Shown piece after piece: positions 12,701 through 25,396 of a stretch of 64,000 nucleotides of DNA. Below the pieces are notes generated by a model. The model was not told the origin of the DNA. It ran no database searches and saw only the letters and a list, made by a program, of their open reading frames with translations. The translations under genes and the position numbers were made by a program. Source of the DNA: Byssochlamys sp. IMV 00236 (taxonomy: Eukaryota > Ascomycota > Eurotiomycetes > Eurotiales > Thermoascaceae); the NCBI GenBank assembly GCA_001931875.2, contig MSJH02000540.1:180154-244153 (forward strand). Reading direction: 5' to 3'. Numbering within the stretch: position 1 is the stretch's first letter; each line of letters opens with the position of its first letter.

Positions 12701-13236
12701 TATTCCGGGGACGGCCCGGAAAGATGGTACCAGATATCTCCTTTCCTTTTGCCGTGAACAGACTGGATCCAGATATCGGACCCAACTGTATGCTGCTCAA
12801 CCTTCTCATAGCCACCAATTGAAACGTATTCAAATGGCACGCGTCTTAGAAACATCCGCCTTTCTCCTTTGAGGTACAAGATCCCATCGAAGAAGAACTT
12901 CGTGTTGCCTTGTCTGAGAGCAACCTCGTGCAGAGAGGTCAGTTCATCTCCACCGAAATAATTCGAATCACGATACACACTGAACTGGTCGAGGTCGACA
13001 GAAAGAAATTCGTCACCTCCGTAGGTTTCCTTCTTGGTGGAAGAGTCTCCCAGGAGGATGTTCAGGGCGTCTGTCTCTTCGATCAGGGGTAAAGGTGGTC
13101 CCCATCCCACATACTGCGAAAGTGGAAACGAAATCGGCGGCAGGTTGATTCCCCTGAGGACCTCATAACGAGAATTTCCTTCCCGAAACCGCTGGGAGTA
13201 TCCTTCAGTGTCATCTGCAGATTCATCGGCATTCAT
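9736..13236 (-). CDS. DIM-2-type DNA (cytosine-5) methyltransferase, interrupted by an in-frame TGA
   Basis: Reading from the ATG at 13236, one frame stays open to 9736 (1,166 codons before the final stop) except for a single TGA at 12243-12241, codon 332. The N-terminal part matches the DIM-2 regulatory domain (LTSLHEVALRQGNTKFFFDG, SPSPEYRPYYEIFLWLTDLG-like segments, allowing one variant residue). After the TGA comes a conserved PCGGGLYSAPVPHKAF segment and two BAH-like regions. The catalytic domain is complete: motif I IFSGGGSFDRGLE, motif IV GSPCQG with the catalytic Cys at codon 716, motif VI ENV at 756-758, motif VIII PQSRSRLFIF and motif X GNSVARQVALSLG. Total length fits DIM-2 rather than the shorter RID/Masc1/DmtA class. 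Known role of the family: maintenance of cytosine methylation guided by H3K9me3/HP1, often over RIP-mutated repeats. The TGA may be a nonsense mutation, a base error, readthrough, or be spliced out (see findings). Upstream GTG starts are not expected in a fungus. Confidence 0.87.
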
Positions 13237-14499
13237 CTTATCAAGAGCAGATGTTATCGCTGGTGAGAGAGGAATGCTATCTGAGGCAGAGCTGGGAGCG
13301 TGGCATGGAGCAAGACAAAGAGGGGAAACATAGGGACAGCAAGTATCACGCACTAACACAAAAGAAAGCTTCCAGAAAATGCTTCCCCAATAAAGAGCCC
13401 AATTTTTTAAATAGTGAATTCAACAAAAAAGAACAGGGTTCCTAAACACATAAACTTAGTACCAATACTGGGAGAAAAATGAAGTCCACGACGCGCTCAA
13501 TGAAAGATAAGGAATTTTTAAAGCAATACAACAATTGAAAACTACATACATAAAAAATCCAGACTTAAAGGCCGTATTTTCACAAAGAAAATGGAGTACA
13601 AGCGAAGAATAGATATGGTCGCAAGTACTGTACATCTGCGATACATGTATTTGGTCGTTTAATTAGTGCGAATTGTGAGTCACATGACTGAATCAGTACA
13701 TAGACGAGATAATTAATTGGGTCTTATAATTATAAAAATGCAGAAGTGATGAGGACCAGACCATTTGCGCCAAGAAAGCTGATGTGAAATTATATATATT
13801 GGATTGGGCTGCAAGAGATGTCACTCTTTACTTCCCATCTATGCGCGTGTTAAGCAATGAAAACAAGACAGTATACGCGCTGGAATGTCTACTCGGATGA
13901 AAATTGAACTTTGCCCATAAGAAACATTTCGATGACTAGTATATAGAGGATACCCAAGTATTTATGCGTCGTAGGGTGAAGGTAAAGTGAAAATAAGCCG
14001 AAGACAACCAGAATGTAGCGCACAGCGTAAAGAGCTTCGAACGCGTTATATACCAGCACCAGAAAAGCAATGTTATGATCTTTTTTTCCTTTTGCGGAGT
14101 AGGCTCCAAAATGACAACGGGAGAAATAGGGTATCGAACACCATGATAAATGCTTTCCAATGAACGGTCAGAGCAGCTAAGTCATGAGCAACAAATCCGC
14201 ACGCGCCTGGCTCTGGAGAGCCAAGCGACAGGACCTCCCACAATGTACAGCACTTGTTTCCGCTCCATAGCGAATTCCAAGCTCCCATGCCTTCCCTCAT
14301 GTAAGTAGAAAAAACCTCAACTCCGCCGACTCTAGAAGCCGGTGGGAACGGGCACATATAGACGTTACTCTGTACGATGAAAGACGTTCAAGCGCTTACA
14401 CCAACCAAATGCATAGAACAGATCCAAGGACCGAAAGAAAAACAGAATCGCACAGAGATCTGAACGTAGATATTCAAACACAGACCATATTCGTCGTCA
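13237..14499. other. Intergenic, upstream of DIM-2-like and downstream of RasGAP
   Basis: About 1.26 kb, AT-rich with A-tracts between roughly 13370 and 13830. It should contain the DIM-2-like promoter (near 13.2-13.6 kb) and the 3' end of the RasGAP gene (near 14.4 kb). The small frames present overlap on both strands and look accidental. Confidence 0.5.
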
Positions 14500-17400
14500 T
14501 TAAAACTCATTTCGTGGTTCCTCTCGTGGTTGTAGCTGCTGCTGATGGGACCCGTCCCGATCTTTTGCTTTCCGCCTCGATGGCGCTGGAACTAAGTCTT
14601 GGATCGAACTCAAGAAGCGGTATTTGCCCGATGATTCACGTGAAATGCTAGATCGCCGTCCTCCTTTGGAGGTCTCAGAGAAGTCAAGCGAATATGTAGA
14701 GGAATTTTTTGAGCTACTAGCACCTTCACGCGGCTCAGACCACCGTGGCGTAGAGAAGGGTAGTCGGCTCGGATCCCACGTAGCGGATGAAGAGCTTGGG
14801 GGCGTATAATCGTCCCCATCATCAGCATTATCCGTAGATCTGCGCGGCAAGGCCGGCCGCGGGGAGAAGTAGCCTATGGAGTTCCTTTTACTCCCAATTA
14901 GAGAGGCGGGCCCAGTCATCGGGGTCTCTGTAGCCGGCGTATTGGGCTTGCTTGAACTCTCATCGTAGAAAGTGGCGGATTTCTCTATGGATTCAACAAG
15001 CTCTTCCCATTTCACTTCCAAGTTCCCGTTTGGTCGTTCGGCTTGTTCGGCCTTGCTCAAGCATTCTTTGGTTCGCTGGCTCAGCTCCAGGGCTAAATTG
15101 TGGAACTTCTCAAGATTGACGTCGATTTCCTCCAGCTCCTCTAGCCTCGCCGGGGCACTTTCAAGCCACAGGCTAGTTAGCGCCGCAAAACTCCTGGCAT
15201 GATCGATGAGAAAAGGCAAACTAGGAAAGCCTTCCCGAGAGGTAGGAGGGAGACGGCCAAGAATCTGGATTGGAGTCGCGTAGGACGGGGACACGGTTTG
15301 CGCTGGCCGCTCCGCAGGTATCGAACATATGCGATCCACATATTCTTTGAACTCTCCACGATGACTGACCAAGAACCTATTCATAGGCTCCATCCAAGGT
15401 TCTTTGTTGCCAAAAGAAGTCATGTTTGCCAGACCTTGCAATGCTTTGGCGATAAGAGTCAAGGTACGCTGGGCACGCGGCCGAGGGTGCTCTGTCAAGT
15501 ATATTAGACACTTGTTCAGTCATGACGGGCTCGAGGAATACATACCTTTCAGGAGCCCAAAAAGTTTGGGGTTCAGAATTGCAGGGCAAAAGAAGCGCAA
15601 GAACAGGAAACCAGAAACACTGCTGTAAGTGACCGAACGGAGGAAGTCTCCGTAGCGATCCTCAGCACATGCTCTGATGTGCCGGAATATGAGTCGTAGT
15701 TCATCTGGACATTTGGTAGCGGAACGGGAAATAGAACTCCACACCCTGCTGGTCAAATCTATAAGATTCCTCCAGTTGCGTTCAAGGTCTTCCTCGCGTT
15801 GCACGCGAACAGGATCAACCTCACAGTCGGGGTCACTCTGGTCGATGCGGCGAAGCTGCTCACCAATGGTCTCTTGAAGATATTCTTTTCCAAGCCGGCG
15901 CATATGTAGATCAAGGGCCTTGGTCAGGAGGGAGTTACCACGAAAAAGAAGGTTAGCTTCGACTGTAGCCGACCGCCCCAGGTCTCTCACAAGCACCTCC
16001 CGCTCTTGCGCAGACGACTCCCTAGAGTCATTCGAGTGTAGCCTAGTCGTGTACCTCAATCTGGTCATCGTCGACTCCTTATGGACTCCATCGATTTCGT
16101 CCTCAATGAGCGCCGAGATCCATTCAACTACCTGGCCTGACACCTGATAGATATTGAGCAGGGTCTCCGCTAGTAGCGCTAACTCAGCTGACAAAATTTG
16201 AGAGATATTTACGGTAAGGCTGTTAGGAAAGTTGTGTAAAAGTTGTGACATAGGCTCATATTCGTGGGACATCAGAACGATCGTCTCCTCCAATCGTGCT
16301 CTCATGAAAATCTCACCCACAGGCTGATCCCTGTCGTCCAGGATCGGCCACCATTTTTCGACGTTGGTACCAGTCTCAAGTTCATCGAGCCTCAAATCGA
16401 CGCGGCCGAAAGTAGCATCGTGCGACGCGATTTCAAGATCATCCAACATGTTCATTGGGTTGGCTTCGCCGTTCAGGTTGTACGGCGTACGCGAAATGAG
16501 AGTCCAGTCCTTTTGGCTTGGATTGAGAGTCTTCAGGAGAATCGAGGCATTGGAGAGAACGGGAGGAAGGTCACTGAATACGAATTCTTCTCGCCAGAAA
16601 GGTGTTGACGTATTATACTTCACTGCGGTCTTCGCTCTGACTTCACTATCAAGAAGGACTTCAACATAGTAGTCACTCACTGCCCTACTAGCCGAAGCCT
16701 GAGATCTTGACATTTTTCTGTTCCTTGGTAGTTCTTCTTCCTTTGTATTCAGGAGCTTCGCCTCAGTGACTCGTATCGACAGCATACGTTCGATTCGGAA
16801 CATGTCCGCTGTTGAGGTTGGAGCAGGACCGGTCAGGCTCTGCCGACGGCTCGAATCTCCGCTTGCTACTGACTCGGGTCCATAAAGTTCAGGGATGGTA
16901 AATGCGCGTAGTAAAACGAACCAAACCTCAAATAGCACCCGGGATTCCAAGGAGAGAAAGATTGGACGATTGATCGCCGGTTGGGATCCGGAATGTGCTG
17001 CATACTGTGGGTAAATGGCGATGCAGAACTCGTCATCCAGCACTGAAGACTCTAACTGTTGGATTGCGCACCGGGAGAGCTGGGACAACTGGATGCACGA
17101 TACGAGTGTCACATCCGCTTCCGTATAAAGCTTGAAGTAGCCGTTCTCTTGCAGAGTACAGCTGACTTTCTGCCAAGATGTGGAATAAGACCTTTGCTGC
17201 CGGTCGGCTGACGCCCTGCGTCCGGAGGAAGGCCGTGGCCCGGAGGTGCCCTGTTTGTCCCAAAGCAGCATCTTGCCAACCTTGATGACTGCCGCTTCTT
17301 TCTGCACGTTAGTTTCGGAGTTTCGTCTACGATCCCCCAGGCGTCGCTCGCCCATTGAAACTGACTGGGGCTTGGTCATTTTGTTCTGCACACCCTTCGG

Positions 17401-18375
17401 TCGTATCGGTTGCCAACACAGTAAGGCGGCCAGCCATGAATCAAAGGTCTCATGCACGTGCGGCCTCAGTTGAATCCCCATCCCTGATGAGAAAGTTGAC
17501 ACGCTCAGATAGGTACATTGGAGCTCTGTATCGAACAAGGTCCGGACGTGACAGCCACGCAAGTCCGGAATCAAAGTCTTAGCGAGTGAGGGTTCTCCCT
17601 TGGCTTGGTATATTAGACTTCCCGTGGCCACATTGATAGCGCAGTATCCGGACGTCCATGAGGCGGTGGAAGCGGTCCGAAAGGAAAGAATACCATGCAT
17701 CCTTCCACAGGTCGTCTTCATCAGCTGCAGTATCTTCGTCGCATCTGCGTTAGACAGGGGTGACGCGAGAGCTGGGGGATTCCGGATTATCCCAGTCGAC
17801 GTTGTCGCTGCCGGAGGAGATTTCGTTAGACGTTGACGAGCACCTGCATAGTTGAAGAAAGTCGGAGATTGGATGATTGAAGGAAAGCCTATGGAGTGTT
17901 CTTCTGGCGCCTTCAGAGTCGATGCCGTATTGATGGACCCGAGACGATTCCGAGTCCTTGATAGAAAGGAATTGGGGGATATCTCGCTTCTCTGGTCATC
18001 CAACGTTGTAGTTCGGGACCGCGCTCTCTGGCTTCTAGACTCCGAGATATCGTCCTCATCACCGGCGGAATAATACGGTGCGAACTCCCGCCGACGATCG
18101 CGGTCTCGTGGTCTTGGTCTGATCGTGGACCGTGGTGATGCAGCACTGCTAGCGGAGAGGAACTCCGCTTCAGATATGGGGGAGTGATTGCCTGTGTCAG
18201 ACATCGAATCAGGCGTCACCGTCCGAATGCTGGTCTCTCTGAAGTTATCTGGGTACACCATGCCGTGGCGGTCCTCCGATGACGATTTCTTGCTAGGCCG
18301 CCGCTCAAATGGGCGATTGTAAATCCCTTGCTGCCCTGAGCTTCTCTTGAATCCGTTGCGACGTTCCGACTCCAT
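14500..18375 (-). CDS. RasGAP of the Bud2/Cla2 type (PH-like, C2, RasGAP)
   Basis: Two exons, 18375-15546 and 15491-14500, joined across a 54-nt intron (GTATGT...TTGACAG) that yields [14 protein letters not shown]; 1,273 residues. Residues 1-190 are basic, Ser/Arg-rich and probably disordered. Two PH-like segments follow, then a C2-like domain around 530-650 ([13 protein letters not shown] start, [13 protein letters not shown]). The GAP domain begins near 690; [22 protein letters not shown] and the [20 protein letters not shown] block (the FLR signature) are diagnostic. The C-terminal 160 residues are again Ser-rich and disordered. Family knowledge: Bud2/Cla2 stimulates GTP hydrolysis on Rsr1/Bud1-type Ras proteins at the cortex to control polarity. 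Whether the substrate here is a Rap/Rsr1 homologue or Ras itself is inferred. The gene head faces a 2.6-kb gap shared with ATG9. Confidence 0.88.
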
Positions 18376-20977
18376 GTCGCCAGGTCTTGTGCACTTCTCC
18401 GTCAGTGGCAGTCGACAATATCGACGGTATCACTATCCGCTTGCCCGGGAGACCGGTTGCAGCCCGCTGGCGACAGCGTATGCCGCGCAACGTCCTCGAA
18501 TGATCAGGAGGCGTCTCTTGTCCAGTGCACTGCTATCTGAACGCATCGAGCTCGCACACCGGGATGTAGGGGATATCGCACATCGGTCGAAGCGGGGGAG
18601 GAACGCGGTTCGAGAATACTGTTTGAAAGAGAATTTAGTGTGCAGCAGGCGACGTGGGACGAACGACCAATTCTCCAACAAGCGGCCAATCGTGGAGAGG
18701 TCGTGACTAGAAGGCGGCAACAGGGTCAGTCAAGAGCATTGGAATAGGAAACCAGCACGCGATCCGAACGGCCACGGGGTCTCAATGGCTTATGGTGGTG
18801 TTTTCGGGATAGAGGAAGAGAGGCGAAGAAGCAGCCCAGCTCTCTCCACCCGTTCTTTTTTTCTTTCCTTTTTTTCTTTTCTCCTCTTGTACCTTTTTAG
18901 TTTCTAGGACTCTGGATTCCGGACGGCATGCATAGACCAGGGGAAGCAAGCAGGGGCGTCGGAAGGCGTCTGCACAGAGACGTGACGGGGCCTCGGGGGA
19001 GGCAGTCGATGGGATGCGAAGAGACAACTGAGAAATCTTTGATGAGGATGATAATGATGATGATGATGGATGGAATGTCGAATGTTCGAAGCGAGAAAGC
19101 GCCTGTCGGAGTAGGGCTCCGTGCTGCCTCAGGGCACCAATTGAAGGTCGATGGGGAGAGGAAGAGGCACAAGGTGCAGCGGTGGGATGCAGTCGGCGAG
19201 CGACGAAGTGGCCTTCCAGCCAGACGGTGCTCGCTACCGTTCGCTTCTTACTCTAGCTAGCAGTAAGTTAGACTACCTAATCCGTAGAGTAGTAATACTG
19301 CGTTGCGCTGCGATAACCCGCAAAGTCAATAATAATAATCATTAATTAATTCATTCCCTTCCTTCTAGCCAAATGCGATTTCGGAACGCTAATAATACGA
19401 CGACCTCCTGAGGGCGATCTGGTGCCAGGTCCACTGTCTGCTAACTAACTATGTATTATTGTTATTTAACTACTTGTTGGAATAATAAGGATAATATCCA
19501 GCCTGTCCTTTCCCCCTCTTCCATAAAGGGGATCTTACAGGCCCCCAGTAAACCCAGCTGCGCTCCCACTATCCTCCTACTGGCAGCGTTCGATTCCGCT
19601 ATGATCTCAACAACTGATACGTTCCCTCGCCACGGGGCAAAGGGAGAGGGCCCCTAGCCTGCAGGGCCTCGCACTAAACGATCCAATGCTGGGAGTGGCT
19701 TCCATCACGACCTGGTCCATCCGGTGGCGGGGAACGCGAGAGGGACGAGACCGTTCATGAGATCTTCCTCGTGCTGGACGGACATGAGCCACGAGGGTAC
19801 GAGTCGAATGTGCCGTTCTCCTCATCCTGAGCACTGCAGCCTCGTTAATAATAATGTTATCGCGAGGATGGAGAGGCCTCCGAGGACGGCACGGATCACT
19901 GGCACGAACAACCGCGGGAGCCTAGTTAAAGTTAAAAAAGCCATCTATGGATCATGCTAAAGGGCACTTTAAGGGCTCAAGGACAGATCGAGTCTTTTGA
20001 CACTTCTTCGCTTCCCCATTCCCTCGGTTCTTTGCCATCATCGTCCAGGCCACGGCATCGGAGGGGAACGATGGCTTTTGCCACTAGTGACCTTTTCTTC
20101 TGCTGCGGTGTGGATACATCGTCGCAGGGGGTAAACTCAGAGCCCTTCCCACGAGGCATCTCCCCTTTTTCTTAATACCTGCTTGGTCTATCGTGTCAAG
20201 TGATAGGCATTGATAGGACTGTGCTGACTCGAGAGCTGTCCTTTGCAAGAGCGCTAAGAGGGAAAAACGGCTGCACTGACCACCCGAGCAAGGGCCGAGG
20301 AGAGCCCTCTCCGCCGCGTTGACTATCTATCATTTCTACGGGTAATTCCCTTTTTAGGTGCGATTATCAGTACGGAGTATAATATTATTAAATTATTATT
20401 ATCCACTGCCACTAGCAGATGAGACTAGTCGAGTAGTTAGTCAAAGGAACTACCTAGGTAGCCAGTTAGCTTAATTAACTAGATACTCTCGTTCCTTCTA
20501 GGAGGTTAACTTAGTTTGTTAGGGGAAGTCGATGAGATAAGCAGGCTGCAGAAGCCTTGAAAGCATCTCGGGGTTTTGTTCTTCCGGAAATCAACATCAC
20601 GCGTATCACGTGCCCCATGACGCGCCAGGCATCCAGTGCCGTCATGGCCGCAGCGAACCGAGAGAGATAACTACCTAGTACCTATCATGCATCACGAGGG
20701 GACGACACAATAATACTGGTCATCCTGACCTCTCCTTCCTGAGAGTGACCTCCCCTCATATGAGGACTGCAGTGTTTTTGTTGTCCTTGTTGATGTCGGA
20801 CATGTTCGACTGCAATGCCTGGCGTCTTCGTGCTTGATTCATCAACGGACCTTACTGACTTGAAGAGTGTTTGTGTGCTAGGGCGGCTGGAATGACTACA
20901 GCTTGCCGTCATTGTTACTGATAGTATCGCTTGTCTGCAGTTCACAGCGGTGCGTCTGATCTGACTGCTGGGCCAGC
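18376..20977. promoter_or_regulatory. Long divergent intergenic region between RasGAP and ATG9
   Basis: 2.6 kb between two divergent start codons. On the RasGAP side, 18850-18895 is a pyrimidine-rich tract on the plus strand (purine on the transcribed gene's sense strand), typical of a fungal 5' leader. Between 19250 and 19480 and between 20340 and 20530 the sequence is AT-rich, with repeated ACTAGT/CTAG/TTAATTAA-like words. Candidate CACGTG sits in the ATCACGTGCC stretch near 20608. No protein-coding gene is convincing. The length suggests long regulated promoters or an unspotted non-coding transcript; that is inference. Confidence 0.45.
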
Positions 20978-23896
20978 ATGATTGCCTCCAATTTACTGTC
21001 TCGCCTACTGCCTCCTACGGGGTCGCCTTCGGTCTACGAGGCCATACGCCAGAACGACGTGGAGTCCGACGCCTCTGATGTTGAAGAACGTGCGGGAATG
21101 GCCCTCGATGAAGAGAACCTGCGAGAACGTTTCGATCATGATGGACTCGAAGAGGCACTGGCCAATGCGACGGACAGCCAGATGACAACGCACAGCACGG
21201 CCTTCCTGGGCCAGGACCGTCCACGGGCGACGTCCGGAGACCGGCTGGACGCCCGGAGACCTACAAGGAGGAAGCTGTCTCGTCCCCGGTGGATGCAGAC
21301 GTCCCAGAGAGAGCTGGAGGCAGACGAGGGCGATGAGGATGTCCCCGCGTCGTTGCTGGTCGAAGGGGGCGATGATGACTTCTCCAGATCTCCTGGACCT
21401 CCGCCTCCTCATTCTATGATGGATCATGGACCTCCCGTCCCAGGGCCGTCGTCAAGAGATGACATAAACAAGTGGGAACGCGCCAGAGCGCAGCAACCGT
21501 TGCATCCCCCTTCACGACATACCGCTTCTTCTGATAGATCTGCACCTGGACCGTATCCGAATCTAGCCTTGGTAGACCCAAAGCAAAAGGCGCTGTGGAG
21601 ATGGGCGAACGTGGAGAACCTGGACAACTTTCTCGAAGACGTCTACGTATACTTTTTAGGAAATGGTATCTGGTGTATCATGCTGAGTCGGGCCCTCAAT
21701 CTTCTGTAGGTCTACATGAGACCCTCGACACGCGTAGAAGCCACAAGCATGCTGACTCGTAATAGTACGCTCGGATTCGTCGTCGGTTTCACCACATTTC
21801 TGACTAGCTGTATCAACTACCACGACATCCGCGGCGCTAGGAAGTTGGACGATATCCTGGTCAAGAAATGCATGGTGAACATGTCCTCATCCAAAACTCT
21901 TTTGCTATGGCTGTTCACTTTCTTCTGGATAGGGAAGCTGTTCCAGTATGTGCTGGATATCAGAAGGCTCCGCCACCTGCAAGATTTCTACTACTATCTG
22001 CTGGGGATCTCCGACGAAGATATTCAGACGATCTCTTGGCAGGAGGTCGTCAGTCGACTGATGGCGTTGAGGGACTCGAATCCCTCTACTGCGGGTGCGG
22101 TGTCTGCAAAGCACCGTAAGTTCATGGGGAGTCAGTCTAAGCAGAGGATGGATGCGCACGACATCGCCAACCGATTAATGCGCAAGGAGAACTACCTCAT
22201 TGCTCTGTTCAATAAAGATATCCTAGATCTAACACTGCCTATTCCGTTCCTTAGGAACAGGCAGCTGTTTTCACGCACGCTCGAATGGAATATCAACCTC
22301 TGCATTATGGATTATGTGTTTAACGAACAAGGCCAAGTGCGGCCCCTCTTCTTGAAAGATACGCATCGCAGGGCTCTTAGCGATGGATTACGACGGCGTT
22401 TTCTCTTTGCGGGAATTATGAATATCTTTGTTTCTCCTTTTCTTGTCTTCTTTTTCCTGATGCATTACTTCTTCCGCTATTTTAACGAGTATCAGAAGAA
22501 CCCCTCGCAGATTGGATCCCGCCAGTATACGCCTCTCGCTGAATGGAAGTTCCGCGAATTTAACGAGCTGTGGCATCTATTTCAGCGTCGGATCAACATG
22601 TCCTACCCCTTCGCTAATCGATATATCGACCAATTCCCGAAAGAGAAGACCGTCCAGTTAGCCCGCTTCGTCGCCTTCATCGCGGGAGCCTTGGCTTCGG
22701 TTCTTGCTCTGGCTTCTGTGGTGGATCCAGAGCTCTTTCTGGGTTTTGAGATCACCCATGATCGGACTGTATTGTTCTACCTCGGGCTTTTTGGGTCTAT
22801 CTGGGCTGTGGCTCGTGGTATGGTCCCAGAGGACACGGACGTCTTCGATCCGGAGTTTGCCCTCCGTGAAGTTATCAACTTCACGCACTACTTCCCCAGC
22901 CATTGGAATGGACGCCTTCATAGTGACGAAGTGAGGAAAGAGTTTGCGACTCTTTATCAGATGAAGATCGTTATTTTCCTCGAGGAGATCCTGAGCATGA
23001 TCTTTACGCCTTTCGTATTGTGGTTCAGCCTGCCGAAGTGCAGCGACCGCCTGATTGACTTCTTCAGGGAGTTCACCGTACATGTGGATGGGCTGGGTTA
23101 CGTCTGCTCGTTCGCCGTATTCGACTTCAAGAAAGGCACCAATGCCATCTCGCAGGGTCGTGTCCCTCGACGAGAAGGAACTCAGGATCTACGAGATGAT
23201 TACTTCTCCACCAAGGATGGGAAGATGCTTGCATCGTATTACGGCTTCTTGGACAACTACGGCGCAAATCCACGAGCGGCAGCACATGGCCCTTCGAAAG
23301 CGCAACGGCCATTTCACCCCCCACCGTCATTTCCGACTCTGACATCGCCTCCGGGTGTTGAGGCGACCCCGCGCCCTGGTCGATGGGATTCTGCGCAGAA
23401 CCGACAGTCACCTGTCAACGGTCCTGGCTATCAATCGATAATGCGTGGGTCTCGCATCGGTCCTGGTCCTGGCGCTGCTGATCCCAACTCACCAATGCCA
23501 TCGATGCTTCTTGACCCTCATCATCAGCCTTCCGCTTCAGGCTTCCGATCCGTCAATCGTATGGCGCACTCGCGATATCGGCCATCCCGTCCATCTCACC
23601 CGGCAGCGGATCCTATCGATGATGAGGATGAACCGTCTAGTGAAGGGTATGGGAACCCGGCGACAACCCAAGCAGGACAGCCTACCGTGGCATCGAGCGG
23701 CGGAGTGGGAACCAGTGAGGGCAATCTCGAAGGGTCCTGGAAAACGCACTTGGCAGCCGAACCAGAAGACAGTGATGGGCCAGAGGAAGGAGAGAATGTT
23801 GATGCCATTGTGGGTGGTGCTGGAGTTCTTGGCCTGATCCATCAGTTCCAGAAAGTCACTAACGAAGGTCGCGGTGGGAAAACTGTCGGCATTTGA
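20978..23896 (+). CDS. ATG9: Autophagy-related protein 9 (lipid scramblase ATG9)
   Basis: Two exons, 20978-21705 and 21766-23896 (952 residues). The 60-nt intron starts GTAGGT and ends GTAATAG; splicing gives [16 protein letters not shown], as expected for ATG9, while the unspliced frame stops at once. Residues 1-220 are a disordered acidic/Ser-rich cytosolic tail. The core carries several membrane segments ([84 protein letters not shown]) and the strongly conserved [14 protein letters not shown] and [21 protein letters not shown]. The C-terminal 250 residues are low-complexity. Family knowledge: ATG9 vesicles seed the phagophore, and ATG9 scrambles lipids delivered by ATG2. Identification is certain. 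Confidence 0.97.
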
Positions 23897-24439
23897 GCCT
23901 TTGCGAAAGGAACTTAGTCTCGTCATCAACACTAGATAGCTATGACATTACCCTTATGCCTTACGATTGGACTCGGATAGGGATCGGAGATCGTCGATAT
24001 TTCCAGTGAGTATCTAGGAGTCTAGGAGTTAGGGGCCTTGGTCGTATTTATAGAATATAGTCCCAAGTGATACGTTTACTGGGTAGTTATTGGAGCAATA
24101 TATGATACTTCAGATCCTAGGATATGCAAGACCAATATGAACCTCGTATATACTCTGGAAATACACTGATTGTAGCTTATAACCCAATCACAGTAAGTGT
24201 AGTCTTAAGGCAGCAGCCTCGGATTTATGAACAGGACGTAAGGACTAAAGCCGAACGACATCAAGAACTATATAAACTTCATGCCATCAACTTTACTTTT
24301 TCGCGATTTCTAAATTTCTCTTCGTACTATCCTGGATATATAGTATCAAGTCGAGGGATTTATCTAATCAAGTTCACTGCTCATTCGTAGGCAAGAATAT
24401 TCTGCTTATATTCTACAGACAGCTTCTTCTGTCGCAACC
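23897..24439. other. Intergenic, ATG9 3' end and amidohydrolase promoter
   Basis: 543 bases, AT-rich in the middle. It should contain the ATG9 terminator and the promoter of the plus-strand amidohydrolase. No other feature is recognised. Confidence 0.55.
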
Positions 24440-25396
24440 ATGCTACCCTTGATCACTCTCGAAGAGCACTACGTCTCTTCCAAAGTGCGCGAGGCCGAAA
24501 CAGAAGACCACTACGCCGGCTTTCCCAGACATATCGTGACCAAATTACAATCACTCGACGACGAGCGCATACAAGATCTAGACAATGGAAACGTTTCCCT
24601 TCAAGTCATCTCGCACGGTCCCGGCGACAGACCCCCGCATCTCTGCGTCTTAGCGAACGACGATCTTGCCTCTGCGATTTCCAGACATCCGACTCGACTA
24701 GCAGGTTTCGCGATGCTACCTATGAGCGAGCCAGTCGCTGCGGCAAAGGAGCTAGAACGCTGTGTGCGCGAGCTCGGCTTCGTAGGCGCATTGATCGATA
24801 ACACTGCGAGCGGAGTATTTTACGACGATGAACGATTCTGGACCGTCTTCGAGAAAGCGCAGGAGTTAGATGTGCCGATTTATATCCACCCTACTTTCGC
24901 GGCTGATGGTGCCATGGAGCATTATCGGGGTAACTATGACGAGTCTATCGCTCTCGCTTTGAGCGCATACGGCTGGGGCTGGCATTCGGAAACGGCACTG
25001 CATATCCTCAAGCTATACGCCAGCGGACTCTTCGATCGCTTCCCCAATATCAAGGTCGTGATCGGTCACATGGGCGAAATGCTACCGTTCCAGCTCGAGA
25101 GAGTAATCACCATCTCTCAGCGATGGGGGAGGGAAAGAGGACTACGGGAGGTATGGAGGGACAATATCTGGATCACGACGAGTGGGATGTTTGCGCTGCC
25201 GCCGTTGGCGTGTCTGTTGCAGACGACTTCGATTGAGCATGTGTTGTATAGTGTAGACTACCCGTTCTCGATGAACGAGAAGGGATTCCAGTTCTTTGAG
25301 GAGATTAGGAAAAGTGGACTGATTGCGGGGGAGGATTTGGAGAAATTTGCCTTTCGGAATGCGGAGAATTTACTCCATGTTAAAGCCAGTAGATAG
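24440..25396 (+). CDS. Amidohydrolase-2 family protein, gamma-resorcylate/dihydroxybenzoate decarboxylase-like
   Basis: Intronless, 318 residues. The metal-site pattern of the ACMSD/gamma-resorcylate decarboxylase group is intact: Glu8 and His10 in TLEEHYV, His150 in IYIHPTF, His210 in VVIGHMGEMLPFQLER, and Asp273 in LYSVDYPFS. Length and spacing fit the non-hydrolytic aromatic-acid decarboxylases of this superfamily, which use the metal to remove CO2 from hydroxybenzoates (for example 2,6- or 2,3-dihydroxybenzoate). The exact substrate cannot be read from sequence. No aromatic-degradation gene lies next to it, so a clustered pathway is not supported. The 3' side opens into decayed-looking DNA. 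Confidence 0.85.
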   Translation: MLPLITLEEHYVSSKVREAETEDHYAGFPRHIVTKLQSLDDERIQDLDNGNVSLQVISHGPGDRPPHLCVLANDDLASAISRHPTRLAGFAMLPMSEPVAAAKELERCVRELGFVGALIDNTASGVFYDDERFWTVFEKAQELDVPIYIHPTFAADGAMEHYRGNYDESIALALSAYGWGWHSETALHILKLYASGLFDRFPNIKVVIGHMGEMLPFQLERVITISQRWGRERGLREVWRDNIWITTSGMFALPPLACLLQTTSIEHVLYSVDYPFSMNEKGFQFFEEIRKSGLIAGEDLEKFAFRNAENLLHVKASR

